In this document: piece after piece, positions 54,617 through 63,504 of the stretch
Position numbering within the stretch: the first letter of the stretch is position 1
Layout of the letters: every line of letters begins with the position of its first letter
Assembly: GCF_001461035.1 (NCBI RefSeq)
Contig: NZ_LNAM01000046.1
Location: 1 to 64,000, forward strand
Reading direction: 5' to 3'
Source: Acetivibrio ethanolgignens
GTDB taxonomy: Bacteria > Bacillota > Clostridia > Lachnospirales > Lachnospiraceae
DNA: 64,000 nucleotides
Program-made: the position numbers and the translations under genes
The notes under the pieces: generated by a model
Told to the model about the DNA's origin: nothing
What the model saw: only the letters and a program-made list of their open reading frames with translations
Databases searched by the model: none

Positions 54617-56401
54617 ATGAAAAGGTATACGTTGGAGAGTAAAATTAAGAAGATATACTTTGTGGGGTTTGTAGGGATTATTCTTATTTCTGTACTGGGG
54701 TTTGCAGTGATGAGTAACAGTATGTATTCTGAGCAGGCTTTTACATTTTGTGAGAATACAGTAAGCCTGAACCTGAACCTCCTGGAAAACCGACTGATGC
54801 AGATTCAGGAAATCCAGAGGTCCATTGCAGAGGACTCCAGGATAAAAGAAATTATTAAGTATCATGCTGTAAATGAAGAGATTGATTATTCTATAGAATT
54901 ATACCAGCAAAGAGAGGTCGCAGACAGATTTTCACTGTTGTTCCGAAGTGAAGGAATCGACAATGCCTATATTGTTGATGCACGGGGAGAGTGTCTTTAT
55001 ACGTATAAAGCTTCCCTGTATCCAGGCAGGCTAATAGAAGAGGAATGGTTTCAGGAGATTATGGAAAAGGCATATATGAGCAGCTCTTATATATCAAGAG
55101 TCCATGATAAAAGTTATCTGCTCAATGGATCGAAAGAAACCTGTATTTCCATGGTAATGCCGATTACACTGGGGGCAGATGGAGTAGTATTTTCACCAAA
55201 GGCATATCTTGTTTGCGATGTAAGTCCCGGACAGATTTTGGAATCCAGTTCTGCCGATATTAAGTTTGCCCTTTTGTATGCAGAAGAGGAATGGTACTCC
55301 TTTGAAGAAATAGAGGGCAGTGAGGATATCCGAAAAGAAATAGAAGAAGGAGATGCCAGTGTAAGAAAAATCAGGAGAAAAGGTGATAATGATTTGTTGG
55401 TTGTGTCTATGGGGACGAAAAATTTTGGTTTGCAGCTGATTGGTGTTAAAGAGCTGGCAGAAGAAAGTCAGATGCAAAGAAACCTGATTTTGCTTGCTGG
55501 TATTACAATGGGAGCGGCGGCTTTGCTTACCCTGATTGTTTCCAAACAAACTACCGCGGCAATCGTAAGGCCTGTAAAAAGACTGATTGAAAAGTGCAAT
55601 GAGGTTTCTGCGGGAAACTATGAAATTGAGTTTGAAAAGGAAGAAATCCAGGAACTGGGAGTCTTGTCAGATACCATTCAGAATATGATAGATAATGTCG
55701 TTTCCCTGAACAAGAAGATGGTAGAGGAAGAAAAAAGATTTTCCCAGCAGAGGCTGAGAGCACTACAGCATCAAATTAATCCTCATTTTATTAATAATGT
55801 ATTGCAATCCATCAAAGCGCTGGCCCTGGAAGGAAAAATGAAGGAAATCTCAGATATGGCAACCTGTCTGGGAAAGGTAATGGCATATTCGGTATACCAG
55901 CCTTATGAGAGTGTAACTGTAAAAGAAGAGCTGGAGCATATAAAAAATTATCTGGAGGTTCAGAATATCCGTTTTGAAAACCGGATCATTTATTCGGTAG
56001 AATGCAGCGGCCAGGCGGGAAATGCCAAAATTTTAAAGCTAATCCTGCAGCCTTTGGTAGAAAATGCAATAGAGCATGGTCTTGGACTTAGGGAAAGGGA
56101 GATTATTACCATTGATGCTGTGGAAGAGGAGGATATGGTCTGTATTATCATCAGTGATAATGGAAAAGGCATATCAGAGGAGAAAATACTGCAGATAAGA
56201 GAAAAGCTGGCTTCAGGAGAAGTATATGATCAGCAGAAGAGTATTGGGATTTTGAATGTAAATGAGAGATTGATCAACAAATATGGAAAGGAATATGGAC
56301 TGGAGCTGTTTTCTAAAGAAGGAAATCAGACAACGGTTATTGTAAAGCTACCAAAGGAAAGAGAGGAGAATGGGGAATATGAAGGTATTGCTGGTAGATG
56401 A
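54617..56401 (+). CDS. Sensor histidine kinase, YesM/LytS-type
   Basis: A 594-residue membrane kinase. TM1 at about 13-33, an extracellular sensor of ~255 residues (dCache-like), TM2 at about 289-308, HAMP (313-365), then the His_kinase domain with QHQINPHFINNVLQSI (conserved H390) and an HATPase with VENAIEHGLGL and DNGKGI. This type pairs with AraC-like regulators and senses sugars directly or via binding proteins. It overlaps the regulator gene by 23 bases. The adjacent GH31 and ABC importer point to an oligosaccharide signal. Confidence 0.9.
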   Translation: MKRYTLESKIKKIYFVGFVGIILISVLGFAVMSNSMYSEQAFTFCENTVSLNLNLLENRLMQIQEIQRSIAEDSRIKEIIKYHAVNEEIDYSIELYQQREVADRFSLLFRSEGIDNAYIVDARGECLYTYKASLYPGRLIEEEWFQEIMEKAYMSSSYISRVHDKSYLLNGSKETCISMVMPITLGADGVVFSPKAYLVCDVSPGQILESSSADIKFALLYAEEEWYSFEEIEGSEDIRKEIEEGDASVRKIRRKGDNDLLVVSMGTKNFGLQLIGVKELAEESQMQRNLILLAGITMGAAALLTLIVSKQTTAAIVRPVKRLIEKCNEVSAGNYEIEFEKEEIQELGVLSDTIQNMIDNVVSLNKKMVEEEKRFSQQRLRALQHQINPHFINNVLQSIKALALEGKMKEISDMATCLGKVMAYSVYQPYESVTVKEELEHIKNYLEVQNIRFENRIIYSVECSGQAGNAKILKLILQPLVENAIEHGLGLREREIITIDAVEEEDMVCIIISDNGKGISEEKILQIREKLASGEVYDQQKSIGILNVNERLINKYGKEYGLELFSKEGNQTTVIVKLPKEREENGEYEGIAGR

Positions 56402-57713
56402 TGAGATGATTGCAATAAAAATGTTAAAGAAGCTGATTCCCTGGGGAGAGCTTGGTCTGGAGCTGATGGGCTATGCCAAGGATGGCAATGAAGCATACCA
56501 GATGGTTTTGAAGGAAATGCCGGATATTATTATAACTGATATCCGTATGGGAAACATGGATGGACTTCAGCTGGTAGAAAGGGTGTTTAATTTATCAAAA
56601 AATGTGAAAATTCTTCTGACCAGTGCTTATGCAGATTTTGACTTTGCAAAGGAAGCGATACGGCTGGGGTGTAGTGATTACATATTGAAGCCTGTAGATG
56701 AGGATGAGCTTGAGGAAGCCCTTCGTAAAATGATAGAGGACATTCGCGGAAAACAGAATGAAAGAAAGCTTATTGATAGAAGCGAGAAACAGCTGTGGAT
56801 GCTGGAATTATATAAATATATGAAAAGCAGCAGCCATGCAAATAAGGCTTTGAAATATAAAAAGGATTATGACTTTGATTTTTTGGACTATATTGTTTTC
56901 TTGATCCAGAGAGATAGCAGCTCGATTGATGAATATATTAATACAAGCAGCATTGAAATGCTGCAGGAAAAGTATGTGCTGCATATTCTGGAACGGGTCG
57001 TAGGCGAGGAATATAAAAAGAAGTTTTTGTTTTTTGATTATGAGGATGATACCTGGATTCTTATTGTAGAAAAGACAGAAGCAGAGGAAATGATGGATAC
57101 TGGACGGAGGCTGGCAGAGGTGCTTCAGGAGGAACTGAATCTGAATGTGCTGTTCTGCTTTAGCACACAGGGAAAGAGCTTAGAGGAGCTTCCTGACTTG
57201 TACGGGCAGGTGAAGAGCCTGCAAAAATATGCTTTTTACATAGGGGACGAAAAGATACTTGGGTATAATTATAACTGTGTGGGGGCAGAGATTGAACAGA
57301 TCCGGGAGATAGGGGCTAAAAGAGAAGCTGAGTACTCTATAAAACAGAAGGAAAAAGAAACAAAGAAAAAGTTCAGTAAGCCTGTGGAAGAAAGCCTTCA
57401 GTTTATTGAAGCAAATTACAATAAAAATCTGTCTCTGGATGAAATTTGTGAGAATGTAGCAGTGAGCAAGAATTATTTTTGCTATCTGTTTAAAAGAGAA
57501 CTGGGAGTCAGTTTGTGGAATTATCTGACCCAGATACGACTAGGTCAGGCCAAACGGCTTTTGGAGGAAACAGATCTAAAGACCTATGAGATTGCATTTG
57601 AGGTAGGGTATGATAATCCGAGTTATTTTTCAAAGATATTTAAAAAGCTAGAGTCTGTGACACCTAATGAATACCGGGCCGGGAAAAGGGAATATAGTGA
57701 TAGAAAATCGTAA
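56379..57713 (+). CDS. Response regulator with AraC-type HTH, YesN-like
   Basis: A 444-residue regulator: receiver domain (1-120) with D54 phosphoacceptor in IIITDIRMGNMDG, a middle region of unknown fold (about 130-330), and a C-terminal AraC DNA-binding domain with the two HTH motifs SLDEICENVAVSKNYFCYLF and IAFEVGYDNPSYFSKIFK. ATG 56379 has GAGGAG 10 bases upstream; ATG 56370 would sit one base after that SD. It is translationally coupled to the kinase and probably activates the GH31 gene and sugar importer downstream. Confidence 0.9.
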   Translation: MKVLLVDDEMIAIKMLKKLIPWGELGLELMGYAKDGNEAYQMVLKEMPDIIITDIRMGNMDGLQLVERVFNLSKNVKILLTSAYADFDFAKEAIRLGCSDYILKPVDEDELEEALRKMIEDIRGKQNERKLIDRSEKQLWMLELYKYMKSSSHANKALKYKKDYDFDFLDYIVFLIQRDSSSIDEYINTSSIEMLQEKYVLHILERVVGEEYKKKFLFFDYEDDTWILIVEKTEAEEMMDTGRRLAEVLQEELNLNVLFCFSTQGKSLEELPDLYGQVKSLQKYAFYIGDEKILGYNYNCVGAEIEQIREIGAKREAEYSIKQKEKETKKKFSKPVEESLQFIEANYNKNLSLDEICENVAVSKNYFCYLFKRELGVSLWNYLTQIRLGQAKRLLEETDLKTYEIAFEVGYDNPSYFSKIFKKLESVTPNEYRAGKREYSDRKS

Positions 57714-57724
57714 GTTTATTTCTT

Positions 57725-57751
57725 TTGGATTATGAAAATTTTTCATATAGT
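57725..57751 (+). promoter_or_regulatory. Promoter/operator region of the GH31 gene
   Basis: A weak -35-like TTGGAT (57725-57730) and TATAGT (57746-57751), 15 bases apart. Between and partly over them lies the perfect palindrome TATGAAAA-T-TTTTCATA (57731-57747). The poor -35 and short spacer suit an activator-dependent promoter, plausibly the YesN-like regulator just upstream. Confidence 0.45.
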
Positions 57752-57795
57752 AGAAAGTGGAGAACACTATAGAAAATTTTCTTGGAGGAATGGAA

Positions 57796-59307
57796 ATGAA
57801 AATACGTTTTTTAGAGCAAGAATATTGGTATGGGGCCTGTGTGAAATATGGAATGAAAATGCCTCTTCATGCAGATACCGAGCAAGAGCTTGATTTTACC
57901 AGCAACCAGACACCAAATCAGGCTATGCCTCTTTTGATATCAACAAAAGGCAGAGTTATTTGGCGTGATACTGGTTTTTGCGCAGGCTTTCATAAGGGTG
58001 TGATAAGTGTGCCGGATGACTGTATACTAACAGAGAGTAAGGGAAGGCTGCGGGAAGCTTATTTGTATGCTATGGAGCATTACTTTCCGTTTCATGAAAG
58101 GCAGCCGGCAAAGAAATTATTTTCAACTATTCTGTACAATACCTGGATTGAACTGACTTTTTTTCAGAATCAGAAGGATGTTCTTAATTATGCTAAAAAG
58201 CTTCTGGATTCTGGTATGCCGCCGGGCGTCCTTATGATTGATGACGGCTGGGCGGAATATTACGGGGAATGGAGCTTTCACAGCGGAAAATTTTCCAATC
58301 CTAAGGAGATGATAGAACAGCTTCATCAAATGGGTTTTGCTGTAATGGTTTGGATATGCCCGTACATATCACCAGATACAGTAAGATTTAGAGAAGCTCA
58401 GAGGATGGATATTTTAATAAAGGAGGAAAGTAAAGAACCTTATATTGCAAAATGGTGGAATGGCTATTCAGCGGTTTTGGACTTTTCAAATCCAGAGGCG
58501 GCTGGCTGGCTGAAGGAACAGTTGGATGATTTACAGGAGCTTGGAGTTGATGGCTTCAAATTTGATGCTGGAGACAGTATTTATTATCAGGAAGATAATG
58601 TATCCCTTCAAGGAGTAAGTCCTGATGAGCAGTCCCGGTTGTGGGCAGAATTTGGAGAACAATATCCTTTTAACGAGTATCGTGCCACTTTCCGGGCTGG
58701 AGGTTATGGGCTGCTGCAAAGGCTTTGTGATAAGGAGCATTCCTGGGGAGAAACAGGGGTGGCCTCTCTGCTGCCGGATACACTGCTTCAGGGGATTACA
58801 GGACATCCCTATGGCTGTCCTGACATGATTGGCGGTGGTGAATACCTGAATTTCCAGAATTTAGAAACTTATGGCCTCGATGAGGAGCTGTTTGTGCGGC
58901 ATAGTGAGATTGCCTGTCTGCTTCCAGCAATGCAGTTTTCAGCTCTTCCTTGCCGGGTTTTGAGTAAGGAGAATTTTGCGGCTGTTTTGCGAAGTCTTGA
59001 GGTAAGAAAAAAATACCTGCCTTATCTGATAGAAGAGCTGGAGAGAACAGGCAGGACGGGAGAACCACTGATAAGATATATGGCTTATGAATTTCCAGAG
59101 GCCGGTGTAGAGAAAATCATAGATCAGTTTATGCTTGGCAGCAGGTATCTGGTGGCCCCGGTTTATAAAAAAGGGTCTGGGAGAAGAAAGGTATATCTGC
59201 CAGAAGGATTATGGAAGCTGGAGGATAAAAAGCTGGAATCGAAGGGGGAATATATTTTTAAAGAATCTATACCCGGAAAGCCTCTTGTCTTTGAACGGAT
59301 ATTATAA
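57796..59307 (+). CDS. Glycoside hydrolase family 31 alpha-glycosidase
   Basis: A 503-residue cytoplasmic enzyme (no signal peptide) with a short N-terminal beta domain and a TIM barrel. Nucleophile D257 in VDGFKFDAGD, preceded by MIDDGWAEYYGEW, the aspartates and tryptophan that hold the -1 sugar. The C-terminal region (LGSRYLVAPVYKKGSGRRKVYLP) is standard GH31. It is shorter than alpha-glucosidases of 650+ residues. The specificity may be alpha-glucose, alpha-galactose, alpha-xylose or another sugar and cannot be fixed. ATG 57796 has GGAGG 7 bases upstream; other in-frame ATGs (57757, 57790) are badly placed. Confidence 0.85.
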   Translation: MKIRFLEQEYWYGACVKYGMKMPLHADTEQELDFTSNQTPNQAMPLLISTKGRVIWRDTGFCAGFHKGVISVPDDCILTESKGRLREAYLYAMEHYFPFHERQPAKKLFSTILYNTWIELTFFQNQKDVLNYAKKLLDSGMPPGVLMIDDGWAEYYGEWSFHSGKFSNPKEMIEQLHQMGFAVMVWICPYISPDTVRFREAQRMDILIKEESKEPYIAKWWNGYSAVLDFSNPEAAGWLKEQLDDLQELGVDGFKFDAGDSIYYQEDNVSLQGVSPDEQSRLWAEFGEQYPFNEYRATFRAGGYGLLQRLCDKEHSWGETGVASLLPDTLLQGITGHPYGCPDMIGGGEYLNFQNLETYGLDEELFVRHSEIACLLPAMQFSALPCRVLSKENFAAVLRSLEVRKKYLPYLIEELERTGRTGEPLIRYMAYEFPEAGVEKIIDQFMLGSRYLVAPVYKKGSGRRKVYLPEGLWKLEDKKLESKGEYIFKESIPGKPLVFERIL

Positions 59308-59325
59308 TTTTATTATTGATTTTAT

Positions 59326-59341
59326 AGACGGAAATCGTCTT
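59326..59341 (+). terminator. Small hairpin after the GH31 gene
   Basis: AGACG and CGTCT around GAAAT, followed by a mixed TATAGCTTCTT tract. Weak; only a possible partial terminator. Confidence 0.3.
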
Positions 59342-59392
59342 ATAGCTTCTTCTACTTGTCGACTATAAAAAGAAGTTTTAGGAGGGTTTATA

Positions 59393-59827
59393 ATGAGAGA
59401 TCAGGAAGTAGAAAAAGAAATGTATCGCTTGGCAGTTGAATTAATTGAAAAGCGTTATCCTACAGGATGGGGTGGTGCCGGTGTCGTACATACATCAGCT
59501 GGACACTATTATACAAGTGTTTCTATAGATACGGCAAATGCGTCCGCCATTCTTTGCATAGAAACAGGTGCTATGTTGGAGGCACACAAGTATAATGAAA
59601 AAGTGACTCACTGCATGTGCTTAATAAGAGATGATGAAAGTTCGAAATACCGAGTTCTTTCACCATGTGGCATTTGTCAGGAGCGTTTGAGATATTGGGG
59701 AAACGATGTGCAGGTCGCTGTAACAACAATGGATGACGATTTGTTATTTGTTGAACTGGCAAAATTACAACCGTATCATTGGACCAATGCATATCCAGCA
59801 AATGAGCTAGAACATTGGGAAGAATAG
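59393..59827 (+). CDS. Cytidine deaminase-like protein (zinc-dependent)
   Basis: A 144-residue deaminase of the cytidine/blasticidin type. Zinc site: C55-x-E57 in AILCIETGAM and P91-C92-x2-C95 in LSPCGICQERL, so the catalytic Glu and all three Cys are present. The C-terminus is rich in aromatic residues (PYHWTNAYPANELEHW). It may deaminate cytidine or a related modified or toxic nucleoside. AGGAGGG lies 7 bases before ATG 59393. It sits within a sugar locus with which it has no obvious link; together with the broken Big2 gene after it, it looks like an insert. Confidence 0.82.
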   Translation: MRDQEVEKEMYRLAVELIEKRYPTGWGGAGVVHTSAGHYYTSVSIDTANASAILCIETGAMLEAHKYNEKVTHCMCLIRDDESSKYRVLSPCGICQERLRYWGNDVQVAVTTMDDDLLFVELAKLQPYHWTNAYPANELEHWEE

Positions 59828-59936
59828 GAGACATTAACGTTATATTTTCATAACGAAGATAAATTGTTATTTAGCATACGAACACCCTTGCAAAAATGGA
59901 AAAATAATAATACATATTGCACCCAAAAGGTAGCGA

Positions 59937-61038
59937 GTGATCTTAACAGAAAAGAAAACCTCTACCGCAGCAGGGGCAAAGTGTGTTTTAAGCGTTGCAT
60001 TGGGACACGCTCACGAAGTTTGGAAAGGGCGACAAGACGTCCGATCCGTACACCCCGGAGAAAGTCAAAGCACTCATGCAGCACATTGAGGGTAAACCAC
60101 CCATTACTGACCTTGCCCGCCCGTTTTTCTTAAACAATTATACATCAGGAGAAACGGCAGAGACCGGTAATGCGGGCGTTGAGAACAAGATTCCCTTTAC
60201 TGTAAGTAAGAATGGTGATAGTTGTTTTTATGTTAGTGTTGCAAAACCGACCGGATATACGGTGACTCTGTACAATAGTGAAGGAGTGCCGGTGGAAGGT
60301 GCCAACAATCCTTTTTACATTTCCAGTACGAATGAGAATTGGAAGACAGACGAGTCAGGTGCGACAAATGTAGATGTGTGGTCTGGGTTACCTAACGGTG
60401 ACTATTATTATGGCATTAAATTTGATACAAGCAATTCCTATTTTCTTGATATCCTTCTCTTTCTGCCTGACGCGAAGATTAGCCAGACCAAGGCAACAAT
60501 CACCACTGGTTATACGCAGAAACTGAGTGTGGAGGGTGCAAAGGTTACAAAGTGGTCTTCCAACAAGACATCGGTTGCAACTGTTGATTCCAAGGGTAAG
60601 GTAACAGCAAAGAAGGCAGGCAAGGCAACGATCTCTGCAAAGCTTGACAACGGACAGACTGTAAAGTGTGCAGTCACTGTTAAGGCGAATAAGTATACGT
60701 CAAGCAAGCCTAGTGTAAGCGATGTTACGCGTGGTAACTGTGTACTTACTGCCTACAGCGCAAGCTTTGATTCAAAGGGAAATCTGGTAATCAAGGCAAG
60801 ATTTGTAAATAATGACTATTATAAGGTAACTGCCCTTAAGGATGTTAAGATTACTGTTAAAGATGCTAGCGGAAAGGCAGTTGGAACGTACAGTGTGAAG
60901 AAAAAGTCTGCTATGGTTCCTTCGGCTAGTACGAAGGATTTCACCTTTACGATTAAGAAGGCGAATTTGAAGCAGAAGAAAGCTGATCTTAGAAATGCAA
61001 CGATCACCAGCGATGGTGTATACATTTATGTTTACTAA
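59937..61038 (+). pseudogene. Big2-domain surface protein, 5' truncated and frameshifted
   Basis: The long frame ending at 61038 carries a Pro/Thr-rich start, a beta-rich domain (IPFTVSKNGDSCFYVSVAKP), a Big_2 immunoglobulin-like repeat (KWSSNKTSVATVDSKGKVTA, then GKATISAKLDNGQ) and a C-terminal beta domain. Its only early starts are a TTG (59995) and an ATG (60076), both without SD, and no signal peptide is present. The preceding sequence (ILTEKKTSTAAGAKCVLSVA, then ALGHAHEVWKG) lies in another frame and continues sensibly into DKTSDPYTPEKVKAL if one G/C is removed at 60027-60030. Hence a one-base insertion plus loss of the true 5' end. Surface or adhesin-like origin is inferred from Big2. 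Confidence 0.65.
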
Positions 61039-61108
61039 AACGGTTTGAAGTAGAGTTCTAAGAACTCATTGTACCATAATATAGTGATAGATTTTCGGAA
61101 ATAAAAGA

Positions 61109-61150
61109 AAAATTACTGCTAAAGGCTTTATGCCAGGCAGTAATTTTTTT
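61109..61150 (+). terminator. Terminator upstream of the sugar ABC operon
   Basis: AAAATTACTGC (61109-61119) pairs with GCAGTAATTTT (61138-61148), then TTT. Inner GGC/GCC pairs add a second stem. Confidence 0.75.
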
Positions 61151-61173
61151 ATAGAAAAAGGGAATATCATTGA

Positions 61174-61202
61174 TTTATTTTAGGAGAAAGACGGAATATA
61201 AT
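61174..61202 (+). promoter_or_regulatory. Promoter of the ABC sugar importer
   Basis: TTTATT (61174-61179), 17 bases, TATAAT (61197-61202). A perfect -10 with a poor -35, suitable for activation by the AraC-type regulator at 56379. Confidence 0.5.
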
Positions 61203-61250
61203 AAGCTTACAACGCAAAGAAAAACCCAAATTAATGAGGAGGAAAGAGTT

Positions 61251-62534
61251 ATGATGAAAAAAAGAATGCTCGCCATGCTATTATGTGCAGGTATGGTAGT
61301 TACCAGTTTGACCGGATGTGGTTCAGACGGGAAGGAAAGCAATGCAGACAGCCAAGGTAGTAGTGAACCTGTAAAATTGAGAATGATGGCTTACAATGCA
61401 GAATCTTCCAGAGCGACCTATTTAAAATATCTGGATGAGAAGCTTCCGGAAATAGAGATTGAGTTTGAATTTGTGTCACAGGATAATTTTGATAACGTAT
61501 TAAACTCTCAGCTGCAGGCTGGAGAAGGCCCAGATATTATTGAGCTGGGAGGACAGACAAGATTGCTTGCTAATGCGAACTATCTGCTGGATTTGACCGG
61601 AGAGGAATTTATTGGGAAATATGCAGATGCAGGAATTCAGCCATATACAGTAGGTGGAAAGATATACGCTGCACCGCTTCAGTCCTGGTATGAGGGTATT
61701 TTCTATAACAAGAAGATTTTTGCAGATAATGGAATCAAGATTCCAAAGACCTGGGATGAGTTCATACAGATACATAAAACTCTGGAAGAAAAGGGTATCA
61801 AGGCTCAGACAATGGGAGCGCAATCCTACGAGCCTATGATGAAGCAGAGTATTGCCCTTGTTAATAATGAATTTTATTCAGATTCAGCAAATAACGGTTT
61901 TGATGAGAAATTTAATGCAGGTGAAGTGAAGCTGGCTGAAAGCTGGCTGCCGGCAGTAACCGAATGGTATAAGATTATTGAGGCTGGCTGTTTAACCCAG
62001 GATATGCTGGGGTTGAGCTATGACCAGGCATTAGATGAATTTGCAACAGAAAAGGCTGCTATGTGGGAGTGTGGGCCTTGGGCTGTAGAAACTATCAAAG
62101 AGAAGAATCCAGATCTGGAATTTGGTATGTTCCCAATTCCTGGAACAAATGCAGATAAGCCAGGCTGGCTTGTTGGAGGACCTGGTTCTGCTCTCGGTAT
62201 CAACGCTAAATCTGAGCATATCAGGGAAGCCTTAAAGGTATTAGAAATTACAGCAACAGAAGAAGCTCAGAGAGCTTTAGTAAAGGACAATGCAGGAAGC
62301 TCCTTTGTAGAAGGTGTAGAGGTAGACCTGGGTGATATTTATACAGATTGTGAGGAAGCTTTTAAGGCAGGTCATGTATATGCTCCATGGACTGCAGTAT
62401 GGGTAAATGGAAATGCAGTAACAGAGGGCTATGGAAAGTCACTACAAGAGGTACTGGCAGGTTCTAAGACAGTAGAGGAAGCATTAAAGGATGCCGATGG
62501 GATTAATGATGATCTGAGGGCAACATTAGAGTAA
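61251..62534 (+). CDS. ABC transporter sugar-binding lipoprotein
   Basis: A 427-residue extracellular solute-binding protein (family 1). A signal peptide MMKKRMLAMLLCAGM.. ends in the lipobox SLTGC, giving a diacylglyceryl-Cys anchor. The mature part shows the type I fold with GEGPDIIELGG, YEGIFYNKKIF and KTWDEF, the usual pattern for oligosaccharide binders. GAGGAGGAAAG lies 5-9 bases before ATG 61251; an upstream frame to 61170 lacks signal peptide logic. A strong hairpin follows, so more of this protein than of the permeases should be made. Confidence 0.92.
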   Translation: MMKKRMLAMLLCAGMVVTSLTGCGSDGKESNADSQGSSEPVKLRMMAYNAESSRATYLKYLDEKLPEIEIEFEFVSQDNFDNVLNSQLQAGEGPDIIELGGQTRLLANANYLLDLTGEEFIGKYADAGIQPYTVGGKIYAAPLQSWYEGIFYNKKIFADNGIKIPKTWDEFIQIHKTLEEKGIKAQTMGAQSYEPMMKQSIALVNNEFYSDSANNGFDEKFNAGEVKLAESWLPAVTEWYKIIEAGCLTQDMLGLSYDQALDEFATEKAAMWECGPWAVETIKEKNPDLEFGMFPIPGTNADKPGWLVGGPGSALGINAKSEHIREALKVLEITATEEAQRALVKDNAGSSFVEGVEVDLGDIYTDCEEAFKAGHVYAPWTAVWVNGNAVTEGYGKSLQEVLAGSKTVEEALKDADGINDDLRATLE

Positions 62535-62546
62535 AGCTACAGTAGA

Positions 62547-62580
62547 AAATGGGATGTCTTGCATCAGGACATCCCATTTT
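62547..62580 (+). terminator. Intra-operon terminator after the binding protein
   Basis: A perfect 13-bp stem AAAATGGGATGTC (62547-62559) / GACATCCCATTTT (62568-62580), then AACTG. The T-run is largely in the stem. Partial read-through would set the ratio of binding protein to permease. Confidence 0.75.
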
Positions 62581-62619
62581 AACTGAAAACAAGATTTATG
62601 TAGAAAGTGGGGAAGACGG

Positions 62620-63504
62620 ATGAATAGTAAAAGAAAGGATAGGATCTACCTAATGATGATACTTCCTGCTTTTCTGGGATTTGTAGTTTTGTTTATTGTA
62701 CCTACAATTATGAGTTTTCTATATAGTGTGACAAATTGGTCCGTATATAGCACAGAAATCCGTTTTGTGGGATTATCTAATTTTCAAAAGCTGTTTGCAG
62801 ATGCAAAGACAATCGCAGCTATTAAGCATTCGGTGGTATATGCCCTTTTAATTACGATAATTCAGAATGTATTTGCCATTCTTTTAGCGGCATTGCTGAA
62901 CAGGAATACAAGGGGAGCAAAATTTGTGAAATCTATTACCTTTTTACCAGCTGTTTTAAGTATTATGGTAGTAGGCTATCTGTTTCAGTATATTATGACT
63001 TCAGCAGATGGGGGGCTTTTAAACAGCATTATCCAGTTTTTTGGAGGAAAGTCGGTAAATTGGCTTGGAAATGACAAGATTGCCCTGTATTCAGTCCTGG
63101 CCACCCAGGTGTGGCAGTGGACCGGATGGTCCATGGTAATTTATGTAGCGAATTTAAAGAGTATTGACAGTTCTTTATATGAGGCGGCAAATATTGATGG
63201 TGCCTCCGGAATCCAGAAATTTTTCAGGGTAACTCTGCCTCTGCTTTATCCGGCGGCTTCCTTCAATGTTCTGATGAGCCTGATTGGAGGAATGAAGATG
63301 TTTGATGCTGTATTTGTTATGACAAAGGGCGGACCAGGGTATGCAACGGAAACAATTATGACGACTTTGATCCGGGAAGGCTTTAACAGCGGAAAAACAG
63401 CTTATGCCTGTGCTTTTGCTGTAGTATTTTTTGTTATTGTATTTACGTTATCTAAGGTTGTGACATTCTTTTTGAATAAATGGGAGGAGGCGATTCAGGC
63501 ATGA
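62620..63504 (+). CDS. ABC sugar transporter permease (MalF/UgpA-type)
   Basis: A 294-residue inner-membrane permease with six TM segments. The EAA loop that docks the ATPase is EAANIDGASGIQKFFRVTLP. No large periplasmic P2 loop. GTGGGGAAG precedes ATG 62620. Its stop overlaps the next permease by 4 bases. No ATPase gene is in the window; a shared MsmK-type ATPase elsewhere is the usual solution. Confidence 0.93.
   Translation: MNSKRKDRIYLMMILPAFLGFVVLFIVPTIMSFLYSVTNWSVYSTEIRFVGLSNFQKLFADAKTIAAIKHSVVYALLITIIQNVFAILLAALLNRNTRGAKFVKSITFLPAVLSIMVVGYLFQYIMTSADGGLLNSIIQFFGGKSVNWLGNDKIALYSVLATQVWQWTGWSMVIYVANLKSIDSSLYEAANIDGASGIQKFFRVTLPLLYPAASFNVLMSLIGGMKMFDAVFVMTKGGPGYATETIMTTLIREGFNSGKTAYACAFAVVFFVIVFTLSKVVTFFLNKWEEAIQA

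Noticed and set aside
57750-62610. Shared GTAGAAAGTGG stretch at 57750-57760 and 62600-62610
   Set aside because: Both copies lie before genes of the sugar locus, but they are purine-rich SD-like leaders and the match is only 11 bases; chance similarity is likely.
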